From: RYN-230 sp963793825
GTDB lineage: Bacteria; Actinomycetota; Actinomycetes; Streptosporangiales; Streptosporangiaceae
Reading direction: 5' to 3'
Assembly (NCBI GenBank): GCA_963793825.1
Contig: CAWCBE010000012.1
Location: forward strand, 62,001-126,000
Length of the DNA: 64,000 nt
In this document: in pieces, positions 16,919-25,706 of the stretch
How positions within the stretch are numbered: the stretch's first letter is position 1
Layout of the letters: each line of letters opens with the position of its first letter
Program-made: the position numbers and the translations under genes
The notes under the pieces: model-generated
Databases searched by the model: none
What the model was told of the DNA's origin: nothing
Seen by the model: only the letters and a program-made list of their open reading frames with translations

Positions 16919-18040
16919 TTAGCCCTCCGCCAGCAGCCCGCGCAGCCGCGCCATCGTCTCCTCGGCCGACGTGGAGCCGGTGAACCCGGCCGCGTTACGA
17001 TGCCCGCCGCCGCCCAGCCGGGCGCATGCGCGCCCGACGTCCACCGTCTCCCTGGACCGGGCGGAGACCTGCCACAGCCCGTCGTCGGACTGCTTGAGCA
17101 CGACCGCCACGTCAGCCTCCTCGGTGCGCCGTACCACGTCAATGACCGGTTCCACGGCATCCAGGCTGAGCCCGTGCGCCGCCCGGTCGGCCGCGCTCAC
17201 CGAGGTCCAGACCAGGCCGTGCCCGCCCGCAGCATCCGTCTCCAGGACCGCGCGCGCCAGCACGTCGGAAAGAAGGCCCAGATAGCCAAACGGAGCCCGG
17301 TCCCACAACTGCCTCGCCACCGCGCCCGGTTCGATCCCGGTGCTCAGCAACCGGGCTGCCACCTCATGGACCTCGGGAGTGGTCGTGGAGAACTTGAACG
17401 AGCCAGTATCGGTGACCAGCCCGGCGTACAAGCCCAGCGCGACGTCCTGGGTCAGCGGGGCCCCGAGCGCGCCGATCAGGTCCAGGACGAGCACCGCGGT
17501 CGCCGCGGACTTCGCGTCGATCAGGTTGACACGGCCGAACCGGGTGTTGGAGGCGTGGTGGTCGATGACGATCAGCTGGCCGGCCTGGGCGGCCGGGGCG
17601 GCCAGCAACCCGAGCCGGTCGATGCTGCCCGCATCGAAGGTGATCATGAGTTCCGGGCGGGCCGGGTAGCTGCCCGGCGGGCTGAGCAGCTCCAGGCCGG
17701 GCAGGAAGCGGAGGATCTCCGGGACGTCGAACGGCTCGTCGCCGAAGGAGGCGGTGATCCGCTGCGGGCGGCGTCCCGGGGCGCGCAGTGCGTGCGCCAG
17801 CGCCAGCATGGACCCGAGCGCGTCCGCGTCCGGGCGGATGTGGCAGGCGAGGCAGATCTCGTCGGCCTCATTGATCAGGGCGACGGCGCGGGCCTGCTCG
17901 GCGGCGAGGTCCGGGGCCGGACAGTCACCGGCGGGCCCGCGGGGCGACGCTGGCCCGGACGGTACCGGCACGGCCGTCACTGGGGCGACCGTCACTGGGG
18001 CGACCGGGCCGGCCCCGGCGGCGCTGGAGGCAGCAGTCAC
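16919..18040 (-). CDS. nrnA: DHH/DHHA1 phosphoesterase (NrnA-type oligoribonuclease/pAp phosphatase)
   Basis: 373 aa from a GTG at 18040 that overlaps the rbfA stop as GTGA. The DHH domain (about 50–230) has CHIRPDADALGS, VIDHHASNTRFG and AGLVTDTGSFKF; the DHHA1 domain ends with GGGGHRNAAGFTGS (about 345). These enzymes degrade short RNA oligomers and dephosphorylate 3'-phosphoadenosine 5'-phosphate. The first 45 residues are an Ala/Pro/Val-rich extension with the short repeat VTVAPVT, not part of the fold; an internal start near the first conserved helix cannot be excluded. Confidence 0.92.
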   Translation of the reverse strand: MTAASSAAGAGPVAPVTVAPVTAVPVPSGPASPRGPAGDCPAPDLAAEQARAVALINEADEICLACHIRPDADALGSMLALAHALRAPGRRPQRITASFGDEPFDVPEILRFLPGLELLSPPGSYPARPELMITFDAGSIDRLGLLAAPAAQAGQLIVIDHHASNTRFGRVNLIDAKSAATAVLVLDLIGALGAPLTQDVALGLYAGLVTDTGSFKFSTTTPEVHEVAARLLSTGIEPGAVARQLWDRAPFGYLGLLSDVLARAVLETDAAGGHGLVWTSVSAADRAAHGLSLDAVEPVIDVVRRTEEADVAVVLKQSDDGLWQVSARSRETVDVGRACARLGGGGHRNAAGFTGSTSAEETMARLRGLLAEG

Positions 18041-18501
18041 GGAGGCGAGTATCCCGCGCCGTGATCACCGGTGCCGGACGTTCCGCCGGACGGCTCCCGG
18101 TACGGGTCCGGGTCGCCGGCCGGCACCGCTCCCTCCCGCACGCTGGCCAGCCGGGCGTCGGCCTCGCGGGCCTGGGCCACCAGTTCCTCCAGGTGCCGGG
18201 CGCCTTCGGGCAGCGTGTCGGGGATGAAGGTGATCGACGGCGTGTGCTTGAGGCCGGTGAGCCGGCCGACCTCGGACCGGATGACCCCGGTCGCGCTGGC
18301 CAGCGCGGCCGCGCTGGCCGCACGCTCCTCATCCGGCCCGTAGACGGTATAGAAGACGGTCGCCTCGCGCAGGTCCCCGGTGAGCCTGGCCTCAGTGACC
18401 GTGACGAAGCCGAGGCGGGGATCCTTGATCCGCCGTTCCAGCATCTCCGCCACAATCTGGGCGATCCGGTCGGCGAGCTTCCGCGCCCGTGCGTGGTCCA
18501 T
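18037..18501 (-). CDS. rbfA: Ribosome-binding factor A
   Basis: 154 aa. The KH-type fold is marked by RKLADRIAQIVAEMLERRIKDPRLGFVTV and by FYTVYG, SEVGRLTGLKHTPSITFIPD. It helps mature the 30S subunit (16S rRNA 5' end, cold adaptation). A hydrophilic tail of about 35 residues after the fold is common in actinobacteria. It lies between ylxP and nrnA and overlaps the latter by 4 bp. Confidence 0.95.
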   Translation of the reverse strand: MDHARARKLADRIAQIVAEMLERRIKDPRLGFVTVTEARLTGDLREATVFYTVYGPDEERAASAAALASATGVIRSEVGRLTGLKHTPSITFIPDTLPEGARHLEELVAQAREADARLASVREGAVPAGDPDPYREPSGGTSGTGDHGAGYSPP

Positions 18502-18508
18502 GGGTCGC

Positions 18509-18805
18509 TCACTCCTCCTCGGTCAGCAGCCGCTGCCGTGCGGACAGCAATTCGATATCGGGCCGCGCCGCCACCAGGCGCTCGCATGCGTCGAGCACCT
18601 CGACGGCGTGGGCGGCGGTCGAGGACACGATGGCCACGCCGATCTCCGCCCGGCGGTGCAGGCCGGTGTGCCCGGTCTCGGCGACCGAGACACCGGGATG
18701 CCGGCGGCGGACCTCGGCAATCACCGAGGCCACCGCCGACCGCTTCTGCTTCAGCGACCGGACGTCGCCGAGCAGCACATCCAGGGTCAGTGCCCCCAGG
18801 TACAT
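18509..18805 (-). CDS. ylxP: DUF503 (YlxP-like) protein
   Basis: 98 aa from the ATG at 18805, which has GGGAGG upstream. The DUF503 pattern MYLGALTLDVLLGDVRSLKQKRS, VAETGHTGLHRRAEIGVAIVSS and the C-terminal acidic end are clear. YlxP of the nusA–infB operon has been linked to ribosome maturation in Bacillus; the exact role is uncertain. It sits between infB and rbfA, 7 bp before the latter. Confidence 0.9.
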   Translation of the reverse strand: MYLGALTLDVLLGDVRSLKQKRSAVASVIAEVRRRHPGVSVAETGHTGLHRRAEIGVAIVSSTAAHAVEVLDACERLVAARPDIELLSARQRLLTEEE

Positions 18806-18887
18806 GAGGCCCTCCCCGGCTGCGGCGGGTGCATGCACCCACAGCACGCGCCGCCGCAGCACGGGGATGTCCGGCGTGATCCGCGCA

Positions 18888-21800
18888 CTAGGCCCGCGGC
18901 TTCTCCCGCATCTCGAACGTCTCGATCGTGTCACCGACCCGGACGTCGCTGTAGCCGATGCCAATGCCACACTCGTAGCCCTCGCGGACCTCGGTCGCGT
19001 CGTCCTTGAACCGGCGCAGCGAGTCCACCGTGAGATTGTCCGAGATCACCACGCCGTCGCGGATCAGGCGTGCCTTGCTGCCCCGGGTGATGGTGCCGGA
19101 GCGGACCAGGGAGCCGGCCACGTTGCCGACCCGCGGAACCCGGAAGACCTCCCGGATCTCGGCGGTGCCGAGCTGGACCTCCTCGAACTCGGGCTTGAGC
19201 AAGCCCTTGAGCGCGGCCTCGATCTCCTCGATCGCCTGGTAGATGACCGAGTAGTAGCGGATGTCCACGCCCTCGCGCTGGGCCAGTTCCCCGGCCCGCC
19301 CGGCCGGACGGACGTTGAACCCGACGATCACCGCCTCGGAGGCGATGGCCAGGTTCACGTCGTCCTGGGTGATGGCGCCGACGCCTCGGCCGATGACCCG
19401 CAGGAGCACCTCTTCGCCCACATCGATCTTGAGCAGCGCGTCCTCCAGGGCCTCGACCGAGCCGGACACATCGCCCTTGATGATGAGCAGCAGTTCTTCC
19501 CGCTCGCCCGACTTGAGCGCGGACTCCAGGTCCTCCAGGGTGACCCGCGGCCGCCGCTGGGCGAACATGGCGTTGCGCTCGCGCGCCTCGCGGCGCTCGG
19601 CGATCTGCCGGGCCACCCGGTCGTCGCTGACAACCAGGAAGCTGTCTCCGGCATCCGGGACGGCGGTGAGGCCGAGCACCTGCACCGGCCGCGAGGGTGG
19701 CGCGTCCGGCACCGGGGAGCCGTTCTCGTCAAGCAGCGCCCGGACCCGGCCGAACGCATCGCCGGCGACGATGGAGTCGCCGACGTGCAGCGTGCCGCGC
19801 TGGACCAGGACGGTCGCCACCGGGCCGCGGCCACGGTCCAGGTGGGCCTCGATGGCCACGCCCTGGCCCTGCTGCTCCGGATTGGCCCGCAGGTCCAGCT
19901 CGGCATCCGCGGTCAGCACCACGGCCTCGAGCAGGCTCTCGATGCCGGTGCCCTGCCTCGCGGACACGTCCACGAACAGGGTCGTGCCGCCGAACTCCTC
20001 CGCGACCAGGCCGTACTCGGTGAGCTGGGAACGCACCCGGGCCGGGTCCGCCCCCTCCTTGTCGATCTTGTTCACCGCCACCACGATCGGCACCCCGGCC
20101 GCCTGGGCATGGTTCAGCGCCTCAGTGGTCTGCGGCTTCACACCGTCGTCCGCAGCGACGACCAGGACCACCAGGTCGGTGGTCTCGGCGCCACGGGCCC
20201 GCATCGCGGTGAAGGCCTCGTGCCCCGGGGTGTCGATGAAGGTGATCTTCCGCTCCTGGCCGTCCACCTCGGTGGTGACCTGGTAAGCGCCGATGTGCTG
20301 GGTGATGCCGCCGGCTTCGCGGGCTGCCACGTTGGTGTGCCGGATGGCGTCCAGCAGCTTGGTCTTGCCATGGTCAACGTGACCCATGACGGTGACCACC
20401 GGCGGCCGGGCGACGAGTGCCTCCTCACCGCCCTCGTCCTCACCGAACTCGATGTCGAACTCCTCCAGGAGCTCCCGGTCTTCTTCCTCCGGGGAGACCA
20501 CCTGGACGTTGTAATTGAGCTCAGCACCGAGCAGCTGCAGCGTCTCGTCGTTCACCGACTGGGTGGCGGTGACCATCTCACCGAGGTGGAACAGCACCTG
20601 GACCAGCGAGGCCGGGTTGACCCCGATCTTGTCTGCGAAGTCACTCAGCGAGGCGCCCCGGGACAGCCGGATGACCTGCCCGTTACCGCGCGGGATGGAC
20701 ACCCCGCCGATCGACGGCGCCTGCATGTTGTCGAACTCCTGGCGACGTGCCTTGCGCGACTTCCTGGCCCGCGACGGGCGGCCACCGGGACGCCCGAACG
20801 CGCCCTGGGTACCGCTGCGGCCACGTCCGCCGCCACCGCCGGGACGGCCACCGCCGCCGGCCATGCCGGGACGCGGCCCGGCACCACCAGCGCCACCGCC
20901 GCCGCCGGGGCGCGGGGCCCCCATCCCGGGGCCGCCGCGGCCGCCGCCGCCACCCGGACGGCCGGCGCCGCCACCCGGCCGGCCGGGGCCGCCAGGGCCG
21001 CCCCCCGGGCCGCGAGCGGGCCGGGGCGGCATGTTGCTCGGGCTGGGCCGCGGGCCGCCGGGCCGGGCCATGTCGGCCGGGCTGGGCCGCCCGCCGGGAC
21101 CGCGCGGGCCACCCGGGCGCGGGCCGGCCGGGCGGGGACCGCCCTGGCCGGGCGAGGCCGGGCCGGCGGATCCGCCAGGAGCCGGCTGGCCCGGACGGGG
21201 CGCGGCCCCGCGCGGGGCCGATCCCATGCCGGAGGCGACCGGAGCATACGGGTTGTTGCCCGGACGCGGGCCGGGCCGCGGGCCACCGCGGCCAGCCGGC
21301 CTGGGGGCGCCGGTCCGCGGGCCGGACTGGCCGGTCCCGCCCGTCCCGGCACCGCCGGGAGCAGGCCGCGGGACCGTCGGCCGCGGGCCAGGCACCGGGC
21401 CGCTGCGCGAGGGCGCGGACGGAGACGGCGCGGGCGCGCCGTCGGTCGGAACCGGAGGCACCGGAGGCCGCGGCGGGGCCGCGGAACCAGGCGCGGCGCT
21501 CGCCGCCGCGGGCCGGACACTGTCACCGTCGGCCGGGGCGGCCGGACGGGGCACCGCACCATCGGGCGCCGGGGCCTGCGGCTGGCTGGCCGCGGGGCTG
21601 GCCGGCGCCGCCGGGGCGGCACCCTGCGGGCTGCCCGGGGCCGCCACGGCAGGAGCCTGCGGGCGCGCCGGGCCGGGCCGGGGTACCGGCCGCCCGCCGT
21701 TGCCGTCCGCGCCACGACCGGGCGAGGACGGGCCCGGCTGGCCCTGCGGCCGCCTGCCTTGCGTCTTGGGGCTCTGTGAGGCGAATGCCTCCTTGAGCCT

Positions 21801-21932
21801 GCGAACCACGGGCGCCTCGATCGTGGAGGACGCCGAACGGACGAACTCGCCCATTTCGTTGAGCTTGGCCATGACGGCCTTGCTCTCTACCCCGAACTCT
21901 TTCGCGAGTTCGTAAACCCGGACCTTCGCCAC
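18888..21932 (-). CDS. infB: Translation initiation factor IF-2
   Basis: 1014 aa. The N-terminal IF2_N helix domain (MAKVRVYELAKEFGVESK) is followed by a very long Pro/Gly/Ala/Arg-rich linker (about 60–390), a second IF2_N module (about 435–485) and the GTPase. The G motifs are GHVDHGKTK (about 515), DTPGHEA and NKID, followed by domains II, III and IV ending near EGYECGIGIGYSDVRVGDTIE. It is a GTPase that positions initiator tRNA on the 30S subunit. Actinobacterial IF-2 is typically over 900 aa because of this linker. It is in the nusA–infB operon. Confidence 0.97.
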   Translation of the reverse strand: MAKVRVYELAKEFGVESKAVMAKLNEMGEFVRSASSTIEAPVVRRLKEAFASQSPKTQGRRPQGQPGPSSPGRGADGNGGRPVPRPGPARPQAPAVAAPGSPQGAAPAAPASPAASQPQAPAPDGAVPRPAAPADGDSVRPAAASAAPGSAAPPRPPVPPVPTDGAPAPSPSAPSRSGPVPGPRPTVPRPAPGGAGTGGTGQSGPRTGAPRPAGRGGPRPGPRPGNNPYAPVASGMGSAPRGAAPRPGQPAPGGSAGPASPGQGGPRPAGPRPGGPRGPGGRPSPADMARPGGPRPSPSNMPPRPARGPGGGPGGPGRPGGGAGRPGGGGGRGGPGMGAPRPGGGGGAGGAGPRPGMAGGGGRPGGGGGRGRSGTQGAFGRPGGRPSRARKSRKARRQEFDNMQAPSIGGVSIPRGNGQVIRLSRGASLSDFADKIGVNPASLVQVLFHLGEMVTATQSVNDETLQLLGAELNYNVQVVSPEEEDRELLEEFDIEFGEDEGGEEALVARPPVVTVMGHVDHGKTKLLDAIRHTNVAAREAGGITQHIGAYQVTTEVDGQERKITFIDTPGHEAFTAMRARGAETTDLVVLVVAADDGVKPQTTEALNHAQAAGVPIVVAVNKIDKEGADPARVRSQLTEYGLVAEEFGGTTLFVDVSARQGTGIESLLEAVVLTADAELDLRANPEQQGQGVAIEAHLDRGRGPVATVLVQRGTLHVGDSIVAGDAFGRVRALLDENGSPVPDAPPSRPVQVLGLTAVPDAGDSFLVVSDDRVARQIAERREARERNAMFAQRRPRVTLEDLESALKSGEREELLLIIKGDVSGSVEALEDALLKIDVGEEVLLRVIGRGVGAITQDDVNLAIASEAVIVGFNVRPAGRAGELAQREGVDIRYYSVIYQAIEEIEAALKGLLKPEFEEVQLGTAEIREVFRVPRVGNVAGSLVRSGTITRGSKARLIRDGVVISDNLTVDSLRRFKDDATEVREGYECGIGIGYSDVRVGDTIETFEMREKPRA

Positions 21933-22158
21933 TGCGCTCCCTCTGTCGGCCCGGCTCCGCCCGGGCCAATCGTGGCCGGTCCGTTGCAGCGCGCTCCGGC
22001 CGACCTCAGTTCTTGGTTCTCATCGCCGCGTTCTCATCGCGCGCTCATCACAACTGATCCCGCTTTCCCGGCACTGCTGCCGTTCCGCTTCGACCCGCCC
22101 GCCCGGGCGGGCCCGGGGGGCCCGCCGCGCCAGGCCGGTCCGGGCTGCACTCAGCCCG

Positions 22159-22455
22159 TCACGACCCAGCTTCGCCCTGTCCAGCCAGGTACCCCGTGAG
22201 CTGGCCGGTACCGAGTGGTCCCGGTTCGCGCAGCGCCCGCGGCAGGACCCGGCGCCGCTGTGCCAGCTCGAAGCATTCCTGGCTGGGGTGCAGGTACGCG
22301 CCCCGGCCGGGCAGCCGCGCCTGGGGGTCGGGGACGAAATCGTCCCCTGACGCCACCACGCGCAGCAAGTCAGACTTAGCTGCCCGGGCCCTGCAGCCTA
22401 CACAGGTACGGACCGCGGGTGCGGACCGCGCCGGCCGCTGGGACCGAGCCGCCAT
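22159..22455 (-). CDS. ylxR: YlxR family RNA-binding protein
   Basis: 98 aa from the ATG at 22455; a GTG at 22494 inside the nusA end is an alternative start. The signature RTCVGCRARAAKSDLLRVV and GRGAYLHPSQECFELAQRRRVLPRAL identifies YlxR (DUF448), a small nucleic-acid-binding protein of the nusA operon, linked to transcriptional control in Bacillus. The two CxxC-like cysteines and basic surface are conserved. The 226-bp gap between it and infB shows no gene. Confidence 0.88.
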   Translation of the reverse strand: MAARSQRPARSAPAVRTCVGCRARAAKSDLLRVVASGDDFVPDPQARLPGRGAYLHPSQECFELAQRRRVLPRALREPGPLGTGQLTGYLAGQGEAGS

Positions 22456-22468
22456 TGCCACCGTTAGC

Positions 22469-23671
22469 TTACCTCGCCGGCGCGTCGGCAACACCGCGCC
22501 CGGTTCCGGCCGTCCCGCCGCCCTCTCCGGGAGCAGTCTCGCCGGCTTCCGCCCCGCCCGGTTCTGGGCCGCCGGCTGGTGGGCCGCCGGCCTCTGGGCT
22601 GCCCGGTTCCGTTCCGCCCGGGCGGAGGTCGCCCCGGGTTTCCTGGGCGCCGGGCCCGGCCGCGGCCGGACCTGATCCAGTGACCGGCCCGGGGGGCCGC
22701 CCCGCAGCCGGGTTATCCGGCTGAATGTCGATCTTCCAGCCGGTGAGCCGGGCCGCCAGCCGCGCGTTCTGCCCCTCTTTGCCGATCGCCAGCGACAACT
22801 GGTAGTCCGGCACGATGACCTGCGCGCTCCTGGCCTGCGCGTCCACCACGTGGACCCGCACCACCCGGGCCGGTGACAGCGCGTTCCCGACGAACTGCGC
22901 CGAGTCCTCGGAGTAGTCGACGATGTCGATCTTCTCGCCGTGCAGCTCGGTCATCACGTTGCGCACCCGGCTGCCCATCGGGCCGATGCAGGCTCCCTTG
23001 GCGTTCACGCCGGGCTGGTGCGAGGCGACCGCGATCTTGGTCCGGTGCCCGGCCTCGCGGGCGATCGCCACGATCTCCACCGCGCCCGAGGCGATCTCCG
23101 GCACCTCCAGGGCGAACAGCTTCTTGACCAGGTTCGGGTGGGTACGGGACAAGGTAATCGACGGCCCCCGGTAGCCCTTGCGGACATGTAGCACATAGCA
23201 GCGGATCCGCTCACCATGGGCGTAGCGCTCGCCGGGCACCTGCTCGGTCGGCGGCAGGATGGCCTCGATCTTCCCCAGGTCGACCAGCACCGCCCGCGGG
23301 TCCCTGCCCTGCTGGATGACGCCCGCGACGATGTCACCCTCCCGGCCCGCGTACTCGCCGAAAGTGAGTTCGTCCTCGGCATCGCGCAGCCGTTGCAGGA
23401 TCACCTGGCGGGCCGTCGTGGCCGCGATCCGGCCGAAGCCCGCCGGGGTGTCGTCGTACTCGCGGGCCACTCCGCCGTCCTCGGCGGACTCCCGGGCCCA
23501 CACCGTGACGTGGCCAGTGGCCCGGTTGACCTCGACCCGGGCGGACGCGGCCGCCCCGTCGGTCTTGTGGTAGGCGACCAGCAGCGCATCCTCGATGGCC
23601 TTGATGGCCAGGTCCATCGAGATGTCCTTCTCGCTCTCCAGGCTGCGCAGGGCGCTCAAGTCAATGTCCAT
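22469..23671 (-). CDS. nusA: Transcription termination/antitermination factor NusA
   Basis: 400 aa. The N-terminal RNA-polymerase-binding domain (1–125, DIDLSALRSLESEKDI) is followed by S1 (about 130–200, GDIVAGVIQQ, PGERYAHGERIRCYVL) and the KH modules (205–330, CIGPMGSRVRNVMTELHGEKIDIVDYSED and SLAIGKEGQNARLAARLTGWKIDI). As in other actinobacteria the two C-terminal acidic repeats are missing. After residue 333 there is a Pro/Gly/Glu-rich tail of about 65 residues. It regulates pausing and termination, and overlaps the rimP end by 11 bp. Confidence 0.96.
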   Translation of the reverse strand: MDIDLSALRSLESEKDISMDLAIKAIEDALLVAYHKTDGAAASARVEVNRATGHVTVWARESAEDGGVAREYDDTPAGFGRIAATTARQVILQRLRDAEDELTFGEYAGREGDIVAGVIQQGRDPRAVLVDLGKIEAILPPTEQVPGERYAHGERIRCYVLHVRKGYRGPSITLSRTHPNLVKKLFALEVPEIASGAVEIVAIAREAGHRTKIAVASHQPGVNAKGACIGPMGSRVRNVMTELHGEKIDIVDYSEDSAQFVGNALSPARVVRVHVVDAQARSAQVIVPDYQLSLAIGKEGQNARLAARLTGWKIDIQPDNPAAGRPPGPVTGSGPAAAGPGAQETRGDLRPGGTEPGSPEAGGPPAGGPEPGGAEAGETAPGEGGGTAGTGRGVADAPAR

Positions 23672-24338
23672 CTGGCTCCCCCTCGTCCCCGAGCGGCCCG
23701 CCGGCGCCGGCGCCGGCGCCGCCGAACTCGATCTGCACCTGCCCAGGGCCCAGTTCCTGGTAGCCGAAATCGCGCTGCTGGCCGTCGACGTCCAGGCTTA
23801 CCCCGGCCGGCCCGGCGGCGAGCACCCGGCCCAGCACGGTTCCCGGGTAGCCGGCCGCGGCCTCGGTCAGCGGGACGCGGACCAGCCGGCCCCGGGCCCG
23901 GCGCCAGTGCCGCTCCGCGGTGAGTGGCCGGTCCACCCCCGGTGAGCTCACTTCGAGGGTATAAGCCGTCTCGCCCATCACCCCCGAGCTGTCCAGCTCG
24001 GCCGACAGTGAGCGGCTCAGCTCGGCGATGTCATCAAGGCTCGGCCCGCCGTCGGCGTCCACCACCACCCGGAGCAGGCGGCGGCGGCCCGCGGCCACCA
24101 CCCGCAGCGACTCCAGGTCCAGCCCGGCGGCGGTGATCACCGGCTCCAGGACCCGGGACAGCCGCCCGGTGTCCGCCGGACGCCGCCCGCTGTCCGCTGG
24201 GCGCCGCCCAGTGTCCGCCGGACGCCGCCCGGGGTCTGCCGAGCGCCGCCCGGGGTCTGCCGAGCGCCGCCCGGGATCCGCCGAGCGCCGCCCAGTGTCC
24301 GCCGGACGTGACGGTACGTGACGGGAAGAACCACGCAT
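23661..24338 (-). CDS. rimP: Ribosome maturation factor RimP with repeat N-terminus
   Basis: 225 aa from the ATG at 24338, which follows GAGGAGG; a GTG one codon upstream is too close to that site. The RimP core begins at about residue 60 (RVLEPVITAAGLDLESLRVV) and contains VVVDADGGPSLDDIAELSRSLSAELD and YTLEVSSPGVDRPLT. It helps 30S assembly. Ahead of the core is an unusual run of seven heptapeptides of the type RRSADPG, encoded by 21-bp repeats, giving a basic, disordered extension not seen in ordinary RimP. It is the first gene of the nusA–infB operon and is divergent from the lipoprotein gene at 24563. Confidence 0.93.
   Translation of the reverse strand: MRGSSRHVPSRPADTGRRSADPGRRSADPGRRSADPGRRPADTGRRPADSGRRPADTGRLSRVLEPVITAAGLDLESLRVVAAGRRRLLRVVVDADGGPSLDDIAELSRSLSAELDSSGVMGETAYTLEVSSPGVDRPLTAERHWRRARGRLVRVPLTEAAAGYPGTVLGRVLAAGPAGVSLDVDGQQRDFGYQELGPGQVQIEFGGAGAGAGGPLGDEGEPDGH
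24160..24306. repeat. Seven 21-bp tandem repeats in the rimP 5' end
   Basis: Seven units of 21 bp (starts about 24160, 24181, 24202, 24223, 24244, 24265, 24286) differing at a few positions. Two adjacent units (24223 and 24244) are identical. They encode the RR(S/P)AD(P/T/S)G extension of RimP and begin about 30 bp after its start codon. Confidence 0.9.
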
Positions 24339-24562
24339 CACGACCTCCTCGTCCGCGACCTGTGCTGTTGTCTGGCCTGACCTAGCCTAACCGTCCTGCG
24401 CGCCCGGCTCGGCCGGTCTGCAGGCCGGGCCCGGCGCGCCGGGCCTGCGGGCCGCCTCCTGGCCGGGTGCCCGGCGGGCCGGCCCGGGGTGGCGCGGGCC
24501 GGGCGGCCCCGCGCAGCCCCTACGCTCTCGGCTAGCACCAGGGACCGGGAACTGGAGGAGCG

Positions 24563-25114
24563 GTGCGGTCAGATCTGAGACGGCGCAGCGTGCTGGCCGC
24601 GAGCGCGGCGGCAGCGGCACTGCTGGCGGCCGGGTGCAAGGGCGTGGGAGCGCTCGGCAACCCGCCGAAAGAATCCCGTGACGTGGGCGTGCTCGGTGAG
24701 GCGATCAGCATGGAGAAAGCAATGATCGCCAGGTACCGCTCGGCGGAGGCCGCCTCGCCCGCCCTCGCGGCCACCCTCACGCCGCTGCTCCACCAGCACC
24801 AGGCCCACCTGGCCGCGCTGCGGGCCCGCCTCATCGTGCCGGCCGGCGCCCCGGCCGCCCCGGAAACCGCCACCCCGGAACCGGCCACCCCGCAGCCCTC
24901 TGGACCGGAGCCGTCTGGCTCGGGGACCCCCGCCCAACCGACCGCCCCGGCCACCGCGCTCACCACGTTGGCCGCCGACGAGGATGCCGCCGCTGCCACG
25001 CTCACGGGCCTGCTGGCCGCCGTGGGTCCCTCGCTCGCCCAGCTGCTGGCCAGTGTGGCGGCGTCGGAAGCCAGTCACGCGGTGCTGCTGCGCGCCCGCC
25101 GGAGCTCCCGGTGA
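24563..25114 (+). CDS. Lipoprotein with ferritin-like helical bundle
   Basis: 183 aa from a GTG at 24563 with GGAGGAG upstream. A short signal peptide ends in the lipobox LLAAGC (Cys about 25). Residues 45–85 (EAISMEKAMIARYR, LLHQHQAHLAALRARL) and 135–180 (ADEDAAAATLTGLL, SEASHAVLLRARR) are helices with Glu/His spaced as in ferritin-like folds, separated by a Pro/Thr-rich spacer. It overlaps the DUF4439 gene by 4 bp. A divergent pair next to rimP is found in other actinobacteria. Function is not known; metal or redox binding is an inference. Confidence 0.75.
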   Translation: MRSDLRRRSVLAASAAAAALLAAGCKGVGALGNPPKESRDVGVLGEAISMEKAMIARYRSAEAASPALAATLTPLLHQHQAHLAALRARLIVPAGAPAAPETATPEPATPQPSGPEPSGSGTPAQPTAPATALTTLAADEDAAAATLTGLLAAVGPSLAQLLASVAASEASHAVLLRARRSSR

Positions 25115-25686
25115 GCGGCGAGCAGGCGGTGCCCGCGCTGCAGGAGCTGCTCCGGGCGCTGGACGCGGCCATCTACGGGTACGGCGTGGCCGGTGCCCAG
25201 CTTCCGGCTGCGCACCGGGCCGCCGCGCAGCAGGACTGGACCGGGCTGCAGGAGACCCGGGACACCCTGGAGTCGCTGCTGACCAGCCGGGGCGCCCAGC
25301 CGGACGCGGCGGCCGCGGCGTACCGGCTGCCGTTCCCGGTGCATAACGGGCATGCCGCGGTGTCGCTGGCCGGGTACCTGGAGGAACAGCTGGCCGGCGC
25401 CTACCTGGGCCTGGTCGCACTGCCCGACCCGCAGCTGCGGGCCTGGGCGGCCCGGCAGGCTCAGGGCTGCGCGGTCCGGTCGGCAGGCTGGCTGGGCCGC
25501 ACTTCCGCCTTCCCCGGCCTCAGCGCCCCGGGTATCGCAGCCGGGCCGTCCCCGTCCGGGACGCCAAGCTCGCCCGCGGCCCGGTCACCGTCGGCCGGGA
25601 CGTCGTCCTCGCCCGCGGCCCGGTCACCGTCACCGCCCGGGACGCCATCCCGGTCCGCGGCCGGGTCACCGTCCCCGGGTCACTGA
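25111..25686 (+). CDS. DUF4439 ferritin-like domain protein
   Basis: 191 aa from the GTG at 25111 (GTGA overlap with the preceding stop). The core (1–140) matches DUF4439: LLRALDAAIYGYGVAGAQL, RAAAQQDWTGLQETRDTLESLL and VHNGHAAVSLAGYLEEQLAGAYLGLVAL. Residues 145–191 are a Ser/Pro tail made of three tandem repeats. DUF4439 is a four-helix ferritin-like fold found in actinobacteria, of unknown function. The coupling with the lipoprotein suggests the two act together, perhaps as a heteromeric bundle at the membrane. Confidence 0.8.
   Translation: MSGEQAVPALQELLRALDAAIYGYGVAGAQLPAAHRAAAQQDWTGLQETRDTLESLLTSRGAQPDAAAAAYRLPFPVHNGHAAVSLAGYLEEQLAGAYLGLVALPDPQLRAWAARQAQGCAVRSAGWLGRTSAFPGLSAPGIAAGPSPSGTPSSPAARSPSAGTSSSPAARSPSPPGTPSRSAAGSPSPGH
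25558..25680. repeat. Three 39–42-bp tandem repeats at the DUF4439 3' end
   Basis: Three copies beginning with GGGACG at 25558, 25597 and 25639 share the core CGCGGCCCGGTCACCGTC. They encode the Ser/Pro tail of the DUF4439 protein, and the last unit ends 4 bp before the stop codon. Confidence 0.85.
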
Positions 25687-25706
25687 CCGCGAGGGCGGCC
25701 GGGGCG

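Noticed and set aside
18489..21779. Open frame of over 1000 codons antisense to infB
   Set aside because: Shadow of infB; biased His/Asp/Gly-rich composition and no motif.
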